Shown here one piece after another: positions 1-9,473 of a stretch of 18,473 bases of DNA. Numbering within the stretch: the first letter of the stretch is position 1; each line of letters opens with the position of its first letter. The position numbers and the translations under genes are program-made. The stretch lies in assembly GCA_017381835.1 (NCBI GenBank), contig JAFOBK010000213.1, positions 1 to 18,473 on the forward strand. The letters are read 5' to 3'. The stretch is from Oscillospiraceae bacterium. GTDB lineage: Bacteria > Bacillota_A > Clostridia > Oscillospirales > Oscillospiraceae. The notes below the pieces were generated by a model. The model saw nothing but the letters and a program-made list of their open reading frames with translations, had not been told where the DNA came from and did not search any database.

Positions 1-152
1 GCACCCATAGCATTGCGGTGGGAATCCGTAATGACCAAGCTGCATGTGGCGCTATGATCTCCGATTGCTTCAATCACAGCACCGTTTTCTGTGGCGAACC
101 GATCACCTTCAAAAATTCTTCTGACTTCTTCTAAGGTTTTCTTGTGTTCCAT
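1..152 (-). CDS. PaaI-type hotdog thioesterase, 3' end outside window
   Basis: The minus strand from 152 reads MEHKKTLEEVRRIFEGDRFA and continues through a segment ending SHRNAMGA at the window edge, about 50 residues. The pattern (short helical N-terminus, DRFATENGAVIEAIG, then a strand of the SLVITDSHRNAMG type) resembles the start of PaaI/YbgC-like acyl-CoA thioesterases, small hotdog enzymes that release CoA from aryl- or acyl-CoA. The active-site part lies beyond the window, so activity cannot be judged. It starts 14 bases after the ACT gene and is probably the third gene of the paaK operon, where a CoA-thioester hydrolase fits as partner of an aryl-CoA ligase. The ribosome binding site is weak (AGCAAAG). 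Confidence 0.7.
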   Translation of the reverse strand, partial: MEHKKTLEEVRRIFEGDRFATENGAVIEAIGDHSATCSLVITDSHRNAMG

Positions 153-166
153 AGCTTTGCTTGTTT

Positions 167-598
167 TTACAGCTTGTTTACATCTGCTTCTGTAATGATG
201 TGATAACCTGCCTGTTCGAGTACGGTTTCAGCCTTAGCGTTGTCCTGGACTCTGAGCACAACATATGCATGCTTTTCTGTGCGTGCCATGAAAGCGTAAA
301 GGTATTCCATGTTGATATCAGATTTGTTCAGAACTCTTAAAGCTTCGGTGAGTTTGCCGGGGGCATCGCCGATTTTAACACCCACAACATCCGTGATTTT
401 GATCAGATAACCTTCTTCCGCCAGGACCTTTTCCGCGGTTTCCTCATCATCCACGATGAGGCGTAGAATACCGAAGCCTTCTGTTTCCGCAATGGACAAT
501 GCTCTGAGGTTAATGTTGTGCGCGGCTAGGGTGTCAGTGACGGATACGACGGTACCCTGTTTGTTTTCAACGAATACAGTTAACTGCTTCAGTGCCAT
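167..598 (-). CDS. tandem ACT domain protein
   Basis: This 143-residue protein consists of two ACT domains, about residues 1-70 and 72-143. Each has the beta-alpha-beta pattern: QLTVFVENKQGTVVSVTDTL then NINLRALSIAE in the first, and VVGVKIGDAPGKLTEALRVL then INMEYLYAFM in the second. ACT pairs bind amino acids and act as sensors. Small two-ACT proteins encoded beside phenylacetate-CoA ligase/indolepyruvate oxidoreductase genes are common in anaerobes and are thought to sense aromatic amino acids, but no ligand can be read from the sequence. It has no catalytic domain. The start at 598 is supported by AGAAAGGGG about 8 bases upstream. It lies 21 bases after paaK in the same operon. Confidence 0.88.
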   Translation of the reverse strand: MALKQLTVFVENKQGTVVSVTDTLAAHNINLRALSIAETEGFGILRLIVDDEETAEKVLAEEGYLIKITDVVGVKIGDAPGKLTEALRVLNKSDINMEYLYAFMARTEKHAYVVLRVQDNAKAETVLEQAGYHIITEADVNKL

Positions 599-619
599 AG
601 TACAAACCCCTTTCTCAAA

Positions 620-1924
620 TCAGATCAACTTTCTCTTATCAATTACACGGACGGCCTTGCCTTCACTTCTGGCAATGCGTTTGGGAGCGACCAGGTGAAT
701 TGTGGGATTGATTCCTAACATTGCTCTCATTGCAGCTGCAAGTGCCTTTTCCTGATTCAGGATATCACCGACCTTATCCGTGAACTTCTCAGCGGTCATT
801 TCTACATTAACTTCGAAGGTATCAGTGTTGTTCACGCGGTCAACAACAATCTGGTAATTGGGCTCATAGCCTTCATTCAGAAGCACAGTTTCAATCTGGC
901 TGGGGAATACATTGACACCACGGATGATCAGCATATCGTCGGTTCGGCCCATGGGCTTTGCCATCTTGATCAGGGTGCGGCCGCAGGAGCACTTTTTGCG
1001 TGAAAGCACGCAGATATCACGGGTACGGTAACGCAGCAGGGGGAATGCTTCCTTGTCAAGAGACGTGAACACCAGCTCGCCCTTGCTTCCTTCGGGAAGA
1101 ACTTCGCCGGTATCGGGATCGATGATTTCTGCATAGAAATGGTCTTCGTTGATATGCATACCGGTCTGCTCGCTGCATTCGAATGCGACACCGGGGCCAG
1201 TGGTCTCAGTCAGACCGTAAATATCGTAAGCCTTAATTCCCAAGGTCTTTTCAATGCCGCGACGCATCTCTTCGGTCCATGGCTCTGCGCCGAAGATGCC
1301 TGCCTTCAGGGGAATATCCTCGGGCTTATAGCCCTTTTCCTTCAAGGTTTCACCGATATAGGCAGCATAGGAGGGGGTGCAGCAGATAATAGATGCATTC
1401 AGATCCATCATGAACTGAATCTGGCGGTCGGTATTGCCAGAGGACATGGGAAGCGTCAGACAACCGACCTTATGAGAACCGCCATTCAGACCGGGACCGC
1501 CGGTGAACAGACCGTAACCGTAAGCAACCTGGCAGACATCCTTCCGGGTACCGCCTGCGGCGGTAATAGCGCGGGCGCAGCAATCTTCCCACAGGTCGAT
1601 GTCATGCTGGGTGTAGAATGCAACTACACGGCGTCCGGTTGTACCGGAAGTAGACTGAATACGAACACAGTCATCCAGGGGCTTGGCAAGTAAACCATAG
1701 GGGTATGCATCCCGCAGGTCTGCCTTTGTGAGGAAGGGCAGTTTGTGCAGATCATCAATACCCTGGATGTCTTCGGGTTTGACACCCTTCTTATCCATCA
1801 GGTCACGGTAGTAGGGAACGTTTTCATAGACGCGCTTTACCTGTTTGACCAGCTTTTCAGACTGGAGCTTCTTCATTTCCTCCCGGGACATGGTTTCGAT
1901 TTCTTTCTGGTAGTAATTTTCCAT
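620..1924 (-). CDS. paaK: phenylacetate-CoA ligase (aryl-CoA ligase)
   Basis: This 434-residue adenylate-forming enzyme activates phenylacetate or a related aryl acid with ATP and CoA to the aryl-CoA. Visible motifs are the P-loop STSGTTGR (91-98), YGLTE (236-240), RYRTRD (298-303) and the C-terminal hinge with RGVNVFPSQIE (from 335). A CSCG motif follows the RTRD block. Length matches the PaaK family (about 430). The frame stays open upstream to 2044, but those 40 residues translate the T-box leader; ATG at 1924 has GGAAAGGATGG just upstream and is the likely start. In anaerobes this enzyme is often linked to 2-oxoacid:ferredoxin oxidoreductases of aromatic amino acid breakdown; those are not in the window. 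Expression is likely set by the T-box upstream. Confidence 0.93.
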   Translation of the reverse strand: MENYYQKEIETMSREEMKKLQSEKLVKQVKRVYENVPYYRDLMDKKGVKPEDIQGIDDLHKLPFLTKADLRDAYPYGLLAKPLDDCVRIQSTSGTTGRRVVAFYTQHDIDLWEDCCARAITAAGGTRKDVCQVAYGYGLFTGGPGLNGGSHKVGCLTLPMSSGNTDRQIQFMMDLNASIICCTPSYAAYIGETLKEKGYKPEDIPLKAGIFGAEPWTEEMRRGIEKTLGIKAYDIYGLTETTGPGVAFECSEQTGMHINEDHFYAEIIDPDTGEVLPEGSKGELVFTSLDKEAFPLLRYRTRDICVLSRKKCSCGRTLIKMAKPMGRTDDMLIIRGVNVFPSQIETVLLNEGYEPNYQIVVDRVNNTDTFEVNVEMTAEKFTDKVGDILNQEKALAAAMRAMLGINPTIHLVAPKRIARSEGKAVRVIDKRKLI

Positions 1925-1973
1925 GCTTGACCATCCTTTCCGATTTTGGATAATTTCGGAGTGTGAAGACGGC

Positions 1974-2016
1974 AAAAAAATCGTCCTCCGCATTCCGATC
2001 AAGAATACAGAGGACG
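1974..2016 (-). terminator. T-box terminator upstream of paaK
   Basis: On the minus strand CGTCCTCTGTATTC pairs with GAATGCGGAGGACG (14 pairs, two of them G-U) around a 7-base loop, followed by seven T. It lies just downstream of the GGTACCGCGG T-box sequence and is the conditional terminator of that leader. Confidence 0.93.
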
Positions 2017-2276
2017 AGAAAATATTATAATCCCGCGGTACCACCTCAGTTTGCCGCTATCTCACGGTAGCAGCCTTATCAGGTACTAACATACCCTAGT
2101 CCTATAACGGGAACACCCGTTGCAGCCTACTAAAAGCTTATGCCAAGTTCGGTGCACTGCTTGCAGAAGGAATTCGATACAGCTTTCCCTGTTGTCTCGC
2201 ACCACCCGACAACTCTCTGTTGGTATTTCCGTATGTACTAGTTTCCGCTCAAATGCATTTGTCATATGTAGTTGTT
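1974..2276 (-). promoter_or_regulatory. T-box leader of the paaK operon, probably tRNA-Phe
   Basis: Read on the minus strand, this leader has T-box hallmarks in order. These are AGTA on the 5' side of the specifier loop; ACAGAGAG followed by a TTGTC/GACAA distal stem enclosing GGTGGTGCGA; GAA plus specifier region at 2175-2169; GGTGGTACCGCGGGA, the T-box proper, at 2031-2046; and a terminator. A six-pair lower helix (GCGGAA with TTCTGC) leaves GAA-TTC-C in the loop, so the specifier is most simply UUC (Phe) at 2172-2170. If the usual one-base gap after GAA is enforced the triplet would be UCC (Ser). Uncharged tRNA should stabilise the antiterminator and allow transcription. The T-box call is firm; the amino acid is an inference. 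Confidence 0.92.
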
Positions 2277-2282
2277 GGGCAC

Positions 2283-2311
2283 ATAATAGCACCGTCATTT
2301 CCGTCTGTCAA
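2283..2311 (-). promoter_or_regulatory. sigma-A type promoter of the paaK T-box operon
   Basis: The minus strand carries TTGACA (2311-2306), a 17-base spacer and TATTAT (2288-2283). Transcription should start near 2276, directly ahead of the T-box stem I, which supports the assignment. Confidence 0.88.
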
Positions 2312-2492
2312 GCACTTTTGTTCGCGCAACGAAAACGAAATTGTGTTTTTCCTGTTGATGATATGGCATGATTACAGGAGTGACGGACATTTGATAAAAG
2401 AAATGAAGCGATTTGTCCCTCACTCACGAACAATTGTGCACAGCGCAGAAAATGATCGATAATTTTTGGTGATTTTTTGTGTACCTACTGTA

Positions 2493-2521
2493 TTGACACT
2501 GCTGCTTCACAGTGGTAAAGT
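2493..2521 (+). promoter_or_regulatory. sigma-A type promoter of the ilv T-box operon
   Basis: TTGACA (2493-2498), a 17-base spacer and TAAAGT (2516-2521) lie just upstream of the plus-strand T-box leader. The -35 box is perfect and the -10 matches 4 of 6. It faces away from the paaK promoter with 181 bases between the two -35 boxes. Confidence 0.82.
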
Positions 2522-2527
2522 ATGGAC

Positions 2528-2839
2528 AAATTCAATAAGCAATTTACAAAGGCGTTGATGAAGACGGAATCTGCAACGATTTTTCCAGAGAGTCGGGGAT
2601 GGTGTGAGCCCGATAAATGACTGCGGAAATTCCCATCCCTTCTGAGCCGGAAGCCCCAAAGGTCAATCACCCAGTAGGCGTTTCCCGTGTATGCTACGTT
2701 AGTGCATAGAAGTTGTAGGACTTCGAAGAGGTGGCGGAATTGTCGTGATTCCGCAATTTGAGTGGTACCGCGAGTGCAGATTTTGTATTTACACCCGTCT
2801 CAAAGCAAGTAATTGGCTTTGAGGCGGGTTTTTGTTTTT
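2528..2839 (+). promoter_or_regulatory. T-box leader of the ilv operon
   Basis: Hallmarks in order are GATGAAGA (2562 region); AGAGAG followed by TCGGG/CCCGA enclosing GATGGTGTGAG (about 2588-2612); a specifier segment GGAAATTCCCATCCCTTCTGAGC (about 2625-2646); a stem GCGGAAT/ATTCCGC (about 2734-2754); the T-box GAGTGGTACCGCGA (from 2760); and a terminator. The specifier is not clear-cut. Measured from the GAGC motif after the lower helix, the triplet is AUC (Ile, 2635-2637), which suits ilv genes. Measured from GAA it would be UUC (Phe, 2630-2632), with AUU (Ile) one base earlier. Isoleucine is the most sensible reading. Uncharged tRNA is expected to promote readthrough into ilvB. Confidence 0.93.
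2794..2839 (+). terminator. T-box terminator upstream of ilvB
   Basis: CCCGTCTCAAAGC pairs with GCTTTGAGGCGGG (13 pairs, one G-U) around a 9-base loop and is followed by TTTTTGTTTTT. It is the conditional terminator of the T-box leader. Confidence 0.95.
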
Positions 2840-2962
2840 CTGAAGCATCAGCGTTAAAACCGGTTTGATTGGAGGTATTGGAGTATATAAACAAAGTAAT
2901 GACACTTGCTTCAAAAAATTCGTGCAATTGATTCTTCAAAATCTTAGAAAGGGGTGAAGCGA

Positions 2963-4632
2963 ATGCTTCTTTCCGGTGCAGATATTCTTGTAAAAACCTT
3001 GATTGAGCAGGGCTGTGATACCGTTTTCGGTTACCCTGGCGGACAAATTCTGAATGTCTATGACAGCCTTTATACCCATCAGGATCAAATCCACCACATA
3101 TTGACTGCCCATGAGCAGGGTGCAACCCATGCTGCTGATGGCTATGCCAGAACCACCGGAAAAGTAGGTGTTGTGATCTCCACCTCCGGCCCCGGTGCAA
3201 CCAATCTGGTAACCGGCATTGCCACAGCTTACCTGGACTCCATTCCTATGGTTGCCATCTGTGGTAACGTACCCACAACCCAGATTGGTACAGATAGTTT
3301 CCAGGAATTGGATATTACCGGCGTTACACTGCCAATCACCAAACACAACTATTTTGTTGGCTCTGTGGAACACCTGGCTGACACCATCCGGGAAGCCTTT
3401 GTCCTTGCCAAATCCGGAAGACCCGGCCCTGTGCTGGTGGACGTTCCGAAGGATGTGCAGATTGCAAAATGGGAATATGAAACCCAGCCTCCCGTTGAAA
3501 AGAAGCCTCCCCATGCAGCAAAGGATATCCGTATTACGGAAGCGGCGAAATGGATCAATGCCGCAAAACGTCCTTACATCTATTTTGGCGGCGGTGTGAT
3601 TGCCGCCAACGCCCAGGAAGAAATGCTTGCTCTGGCCGAGAAGATCGACGCTCCCATTGGCTGTTCCCTAATGGGTCTTTCGGGAATTCCCACCGATCAT
3701 CCCAGATTCCTTGGCATGCAGGGTATGCACGGTCATTACGCCTCTTCCATGTCCATGCACCACGCGGATCTGATTATTTCCCTGGGTGTCCGCTTCAATG
3801 ACCGCGTCACCGGCAACCGGGAAAAGTTTGCAAAGAGCGCAAAAATCGTTCATATCGATGTGGATGGCTCCGAACTCAGCAAAACGGTTCATGCCAACTG
3901 CGGCCTCCGGGGCGATGTGAAGCTGACGCTGCAGAAATTGATCCCCTTGCTGCAGGAAGGCAGAAAGCCGGAATGGACAGCAGAGGTAGCGGCCTTCCAG
4001 AAAGAAGAAAACAAGTTCATGGACAACCGGGAAGGATTGACCCCACGCAATGCAATTCTAACCCTGAATAAGCACCTGGGAGAAAACACCGCTGTTGCCA
4101 CGGATGTAGGCCAGCACCAGATGTGGTCAGCTCAGAATCTGAATTTCAAAACACCAAGACGGTTTGCATCCTCCGGTGGTTTGGGTACCATGGGTTTCGG
4201 CTTGGGTGCAGCCATTGGTGCAGCTTACGGAACCAGGGAGCGCAGCGTTCTGGTCACCGGTGACGGCAGCTTCGGTATGTGTCTGAACGAACTGGCCACC
4301 GCTGTGACCTACAATGTTCCTGTGGTGATCCTGCTGATGAACAATGGTGTCCTTGGCATGGTTCGCCAGTGGCAGACCTTATTCTTTGACAAGCACTATT
4401 CCAATACCGTACTGAACCGCAAAACCGATTTTACTGCACTGGCAAAGGCCTTCGGCGCAGACGGTGAAGCTGTTTCCTCCGTGGAAGAGCTGGATGCGGC
4501 ACTGACGAAAGCGTTCTCTCAGGATGGCCCCTATCTGATCGACTGCAGAATCGATAAGGATGAATTTGTGCTTCCTATGCTTCCACCCGGCGGCAGCATG
4601 GATGATATCATTGTGAAACTGGAGGTAGAGTG

Positions 4633-4633
<1 letters not shown>
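2963..4633 (+). CDS. ilvB: acetolactate synthase, large (catalytic) subunit
   Basis: This 556-residue ThDP enzyme condenses two pyruvates to 2-acetolactate, or pyruvate with 2-oxobutyrate to acetohydroxybutyrate, the first common step of valine, leucine and isoleucine synthesis. Visible features are FGYPGG near the N-terminus, the cofactor-activating glutamate E51 in TAHEQGATHAADGYAR, the FAD-domain segment GVRFNDRVTG (about 275-284), and the ThDP-Mg motif from GDGSF (433-437) to MNNGVLGMVRQW (459-470). Length is normal for the family. A GTG at 2954 is in frame, but it overlaps the ribosome binding site AAAGGGG (2948-2954), which sits 8 bases before ATG 2963; I therefore chose 2963. It is the first gene after the T-box and abuts its regulatory subunit. 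Confidence 0.97.
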
Positions 4634-6172
<1,539 letters not shown>

Positions 6173-6187
6173 TTGGAGGTTACCCAT

Positions 6188-7843
6188 ATGGCAAAAGAAA
6201 ATGTCGTAGACGGTGTTCAGAATGCGCCCCACCGCAGCCTGTTTCATGCACTGGGTCTGACGGAAGAGGAACAGCACCGCCCCCTGATCGGCATTGTCAG
6301 TTCCTATAACGAGATCGTTCCCGGCCATATGAATCTGGACAAGATCGTCAACGCGGTCAAGCTGGGTGTTGCCATGGCCGGTGGTACCCCCATCGTTTTC
6401 CCGGCAATTGCAGTATGCGACGGCATCGCCATGGGACATACAGGCATGAAGTATTCTCTCGTCACCCGGGATCTGATTGCAGATTCCACGGAAGCCATGG
6501 CACTGGCCCACGGATTTGACGGTCTGGTGATGGTTCCCAATTGTGACAAGAATGTGCCGGGCTTGTTGATGGCAGCGGCAAGAGTGAATATTCCCACCGT
6601 ATTCGTCAGCGGCGGCCCTATGCTGGCGGGCCGGGTGGAGGGGAAGAAAACCAGCCTCTCCAGTATGTTTGAGGCTGTGGGTGCATACGCTACGGGAAAG
6701 CTTTCCGATGAAAAACTCAAAGAATATGAGTGCAAAACCTGCCCAACCTGCGGCTCCTGTTCCGGCATGTACACCGCAAATTCCATGAATTGTCTGACGG
6801 AAGCGCTGGGCATGGGTCTGAAAGGCAACGGTACCATTCCTGCGGTTTATTCCGCCCGTATTGAGCTTGCCAAGCACGCCGGTATGGCTGTTATGAATCT
6901 AATTAAAAAGGACATCCGTCCCCGGGATATTATGACCGAAGATGCCCTGATGAATGCGCTGACTGTGGACATGGCACTGGGCTGCTCCACCAACTCCATG
7001 CTACATCTGCCTGCCATCGCCCACGAATGCGGCGTAGATCTGAATCTGGACATTGCCAATGAGATGAGCGCCAAAACTCCCAACCTCTGCCATCTGGCCC
7101 CCGCAGGCAGAACCTATATGGAGGATCTGGATGAGGCAGGTGGTGTCTATGCCGTCATGAATGAGTTGACCAAGAAGGGTCTGATTCATACCGATTGTAT
7201 GACCGTCACCGGAAAGACCATCGGAGAAAATATCGAAGGCTGCGTCAATCTGGATCCAGAGGTTATCCGCCCTGTTGAGAATCCTTACAGCGAGACCGGC
7301 GGCATTGCCGTGCTGAAGGGTAATCTGGCACCCGAGGGCAGCGTGGTCAAGCGCAGTGCGGTGCTCCCCGAAATGCTGGTCCACGAGGGCCCCGCAAGAG
7401 TGTTCGACTGCGAAGAGGATGCCCAGGCAGCTATCAATGCAGGTAAGATCGTTCCCGGTGATGTAGTGGTTATCCGCTATGAAGGCCCCAAGGGCGGCCC
7501 TGGTATGCGGGAAATGCTGAATCCTACTTCTGCCATTATGGGTATGGGATTGGGTAACTCTGTGGCGCTGATCACCGACGGTCGTTTCAGCGGTGCAACC
7601 CGTGGTGCCTGTGTGGGTCACGTGACCCCAGAAGCCGCCTCCGGTGGTATGATCGGTGTGGTAGAAGAAGGGGACATCATCCGTATCGATATTCCCGGAA
7701 ACACCATTGAACTGAAAGTGGATGAAGCGGTTCTGGCAGAACGAATGAGGAACTTTGTACCCAAGAAAAAAGAACTGTCCGGATACTTAAAACGCTATGC
7801 AGCCTTGGTCTCCGGAGGAGCCACCGGCGCAACACTGAACTGA
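6188..7843 (+). CDS. ilvD: dihydroxy-acid dehydratase
   Basis: This 551-residue iron-sulfur enzyme removes water from dihydroxy acids to give the 2-oxo acids for valine, leucine and isoleucine. It shows VPGH (44-47), [11 protein letters not shown] (from 77), NCDK with C119, [15 protein letters not shown] with C188/C191, and the C-terminal [11 protein letters not shown] and [11 protein letters not shown] blocks. The VPGH form, in place of the VTPC type of [2Fe-2S] members, resembles E. coli IlvD and suggests a [4Fe-4S] cluster; this is inference. An in-frame TTG at 6173 is part of the ribosome binding site region; GGAGGT at 6175-6180 points to ATG 6188. It completes the common BCAA pathway; aminotransferase and leucine genes are not in the window. 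Confidence 0.97.
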   Translation: MAKENVVDGVQNAPHRSLFHALGLTEEEQHRPLIGIVSSYNEIVPGHMNLDKIVNAVKLGVAMAGGTPIVFPAIAVCDGIAMGHTGMKYSLVTRDLIADSTEAMALAHGFDGLVMVPNCDKNVPGLLMAAARVNIPTVFVSGGPMLAGRVEGKKTSLSSMFEAVGAYATGKLSDEKLKEYECKTCPTCGSCSGMYTANSMNCLTEALGMGLKGNGTIPAVYSARIELAKHAGMAVMNLIKKDIRPRDIMTEDALMNALTVDMALGCSTNSMLHLPAIAHECGVDLNLDIANEMSAKTPNLCHLAPAGRTYMEDLDEAGGVYAVMNELTKKGLIHTDCMTVTGKTIGENIEGCVNLDPEVIRPVENPYSETGGIAVLKGNLAPEGSVVKRSAVLPEMLVHEGPARVFDCEEDAQAAINAGKIVPGDVVVIRYEGPKGGPGMREMLNPTSAIMGMGLGNSVALITDGRFSGATRGACVGHVTPEAASGGMIGVVEEGDIIRIDIPGNTIELKVDEAVLAERMRNFVPKKKELSGYLKRYAALVSGGATGATLN

Positions 7844-7844
7844 T

Positions 7845-9008
7845 ATGAGAGAATTAAAAGATAAACTGGATACGCTTTGTATCTTCCGGGATTTCCTCAG
7901 TGATCCTGTCATTTTCTCCCTTAGAAGTTTTCTGGATAATCCCACAAGCCCGGCTTATGCCGGGTTTGTGGCATCTCTCTATGAAGCCAATGGCGGAGAT
8001 CTCAGCGCATATGTAAAAGCCCTTTGCGACAATAGCAGCAATGTATATGTTAAAACCCTTGGAAGAGGAGAGGCTGTACCGGATCACATCTATTTTGCGT
8101 TGCACGCAGAACTGGATACCCTGCAGATGGTTGCAGATCTGAGGCCGGAGAAGCTGTGTGCGCTGTTGGAATACAAAGGATTCCTTCCGGATTTCACCGG
8201 ATCCAAGCTGCAGCTGAAAGATCACTATCTTCACAGAGCAAACAATATCGAAAAGTTTGGCTATGGCATCTATGCCAAGAACCGGATGTTCTATGTGGAT
8301 GCCCAGGACAGAATCGTGCCTGTACGCAATCCCGACCGGATCGAGCTTTCTCAACTGGTGGATTATCAGCGAGAGCGGAAGATCATTGTGGACAACACAA
8401 AAGTTCTCCTGGCAGGAAAGCCTGCTGCCAATATTCTGCTGACCGGTGATGCCGGTACGGGCAAATCCTCAACAGTCAAGGCCGTTGCCAATGCGTTGTG
8501 GACGGATGGTCTGCGGCTTATTGAAGTGCGTAAGGATCAGCTGCGGGCGATTCCCCAAATTCTGGATGAACTGTCAGAGAACCCCTTAAAGTTTGTGCTA
8601 TTCATTGACGATCTGTCTTTCATGAAGGATGATGATAATTTCAATGCACTGAAAGCTGTTCTGGAGGGTTCCGTTACTGCAAAATCTCCCAATGTTGTGA
8701 TCTACGCCACCAGCAATCGGCGGCATATCATCAAAGAAAAGTTCTCTGATAGAGAAGGTGACGATGTGCACCGCAATGATACCATGCAGGAACTGATATC
8801 TCTTTCCGAACGGTTTGGGATTCATGTAACTTTCTCCAAACCCAATAAGCAGACATACCTCCATATTGTGCACAGCATTGCAAAGGAATATGCTCTGGAG
8901 ATTCCGGAACAGGAGCTGGATGCACAGGCAGAGCGGTTTGCTCTGGAGCGGGGCGGAAGATCTGCCCGTCTTGCACGGCAGTTTGTTGACGGACTTTTGT
9001 CGAGGTGA
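7845..9008 (+). CDS. DUF815-type AAA+ ATPase
   Basis: This 387-residue protein has an alpha-helical N-terminal part (1-180) and a P-loop domain. Walker A is GDAGTGKS (201-208), Walker B is VLFIDD (251-256), and a sensor-like stretch ATSNRRH spans 288-294. The layout and the ATSNRRH-I-KEKF sequence fit the DUF815 family of AAA+ ATPases, found widely in bacteria with no established role. It starts one base after the ilvD stop with no close ribosome binding site, so it is probably translated by coupling to ilvD. A chaperone- or remodelling-type job for a neighbouring protein is possible but not shown. It has no signal peptide or membrane segment, so it is presumably cytoplasmic. Confidence 0.88.
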   Translation: MRELKDKLDTLCIFRDFLSDPVIFSLRSFLDNPTSPAYAGFVASLYEANGGDLSAYVKALCDNSSNVYVKTLGRGEAVPDHIYFALHAELDTLQMVADLRPEKLCALLEYKGFLPDFTGSKLQLKDHYLHRANNIEKFGYGIYAKNRMFYVDAQDRIVPVRNPDRIELSQLVDYQRERKIIVDNTKVLLAGKPAANILLTGDAGTGKSSTVKAVANALWTDGLRLIEVRKDQLRAIPQILDELSENPLKFVLFIDDLSFMKDDDNFNALKAVLEGSVTAKSPNVVIYATSNRRHIIKEKFSDREGDDVHRNDTMQELISLSERFGIHVTFSKPNKQTYLHIVHSIAKEYALEIPEQELDAQAERFALERGGRSARLARQFVDGLLSR

Positions 9009-9011
9009 GAA

Positions 9012-9473
9012 ATGTATTTTGACGATTTGAAATTGGGTATGTCGGTAGAAATTGCTCCGGCTGTCATCAAAAAACAAAAAATGCTGGATTTTGCCCATAC
9101 CTATGACAATATCCCGCTGCACACAGATGAAGAATATGCGAAAGCATCACCTTTCAGACAGCTCATCGCTCCCGGAGTGATGTCCTTTATGTCTGTATGG
9201 GCAAAGTATCTGGAAGTGGATTTTTTCGGGAAGGAACTGCTGGCGGGAAAGTCCACGAAAATAGAATGGCATAAGCCGGTCTATGCTGAAGATGTACTCC
9301 GGGGCAGGGCAGAGATTACAAACTTAGTAAAACGTAATGCCAGAAACGGTCTTGTGGAGGTCACAATTGAAGCCTACAACCAGAAGGGCGAGCATGTTCT
9401 GAGCGATGTGACGGAAGCCATCGTCAAATGCAGGGAACTTTGGTTATCTACTCCGGCGGTGATTGAACAATGA
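9012..9473 (+). CDS. MaoC-like hotdog dehydratase/hydratase
   Basis: This 153-residue single hotdog domain carries the MaoC hydratase signature, with FAHTYDNIPLHTDEEYA (27-43) giving the usual Asp (D32) and His (H37), followed by FRQLIAPGVMSF. MaoC proteins hydrate or dehydrate acyl-CoA thioesters; some have no known substrate. The IAPG segment replaces the more common IAHG. It starts three bases after the DUF815 stop with GAGGTGAG as ribosome binding site, and its stop overlaps the next start (ATGA). The three genes after ilvD therefore form a tight unit. Substrate unknown. Confidence 0.87.
   Translation: MYFDDLKLGMSVEIAPAVIKKQKMLDFAHTYDNIPLHTDEEYAKASPFRQLIAPGVMSFMSVWAKYLEVDFFGKELLAGKSTKIEWHKPVYAEDVLRGRAEITNLVKRNARNGLVEVTIEAYNQKGEHVLSDVTEAIVKCRELWLSTPAVIEQ

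Noticed and set aside
1925..2044. 40-residue N-terminal extension of the phenylacetate-CoA ligase
   Set aside because: It translates the T-box terminator and antiterminator; the start at 1924 has a proper ribosome binding site and matches family length.
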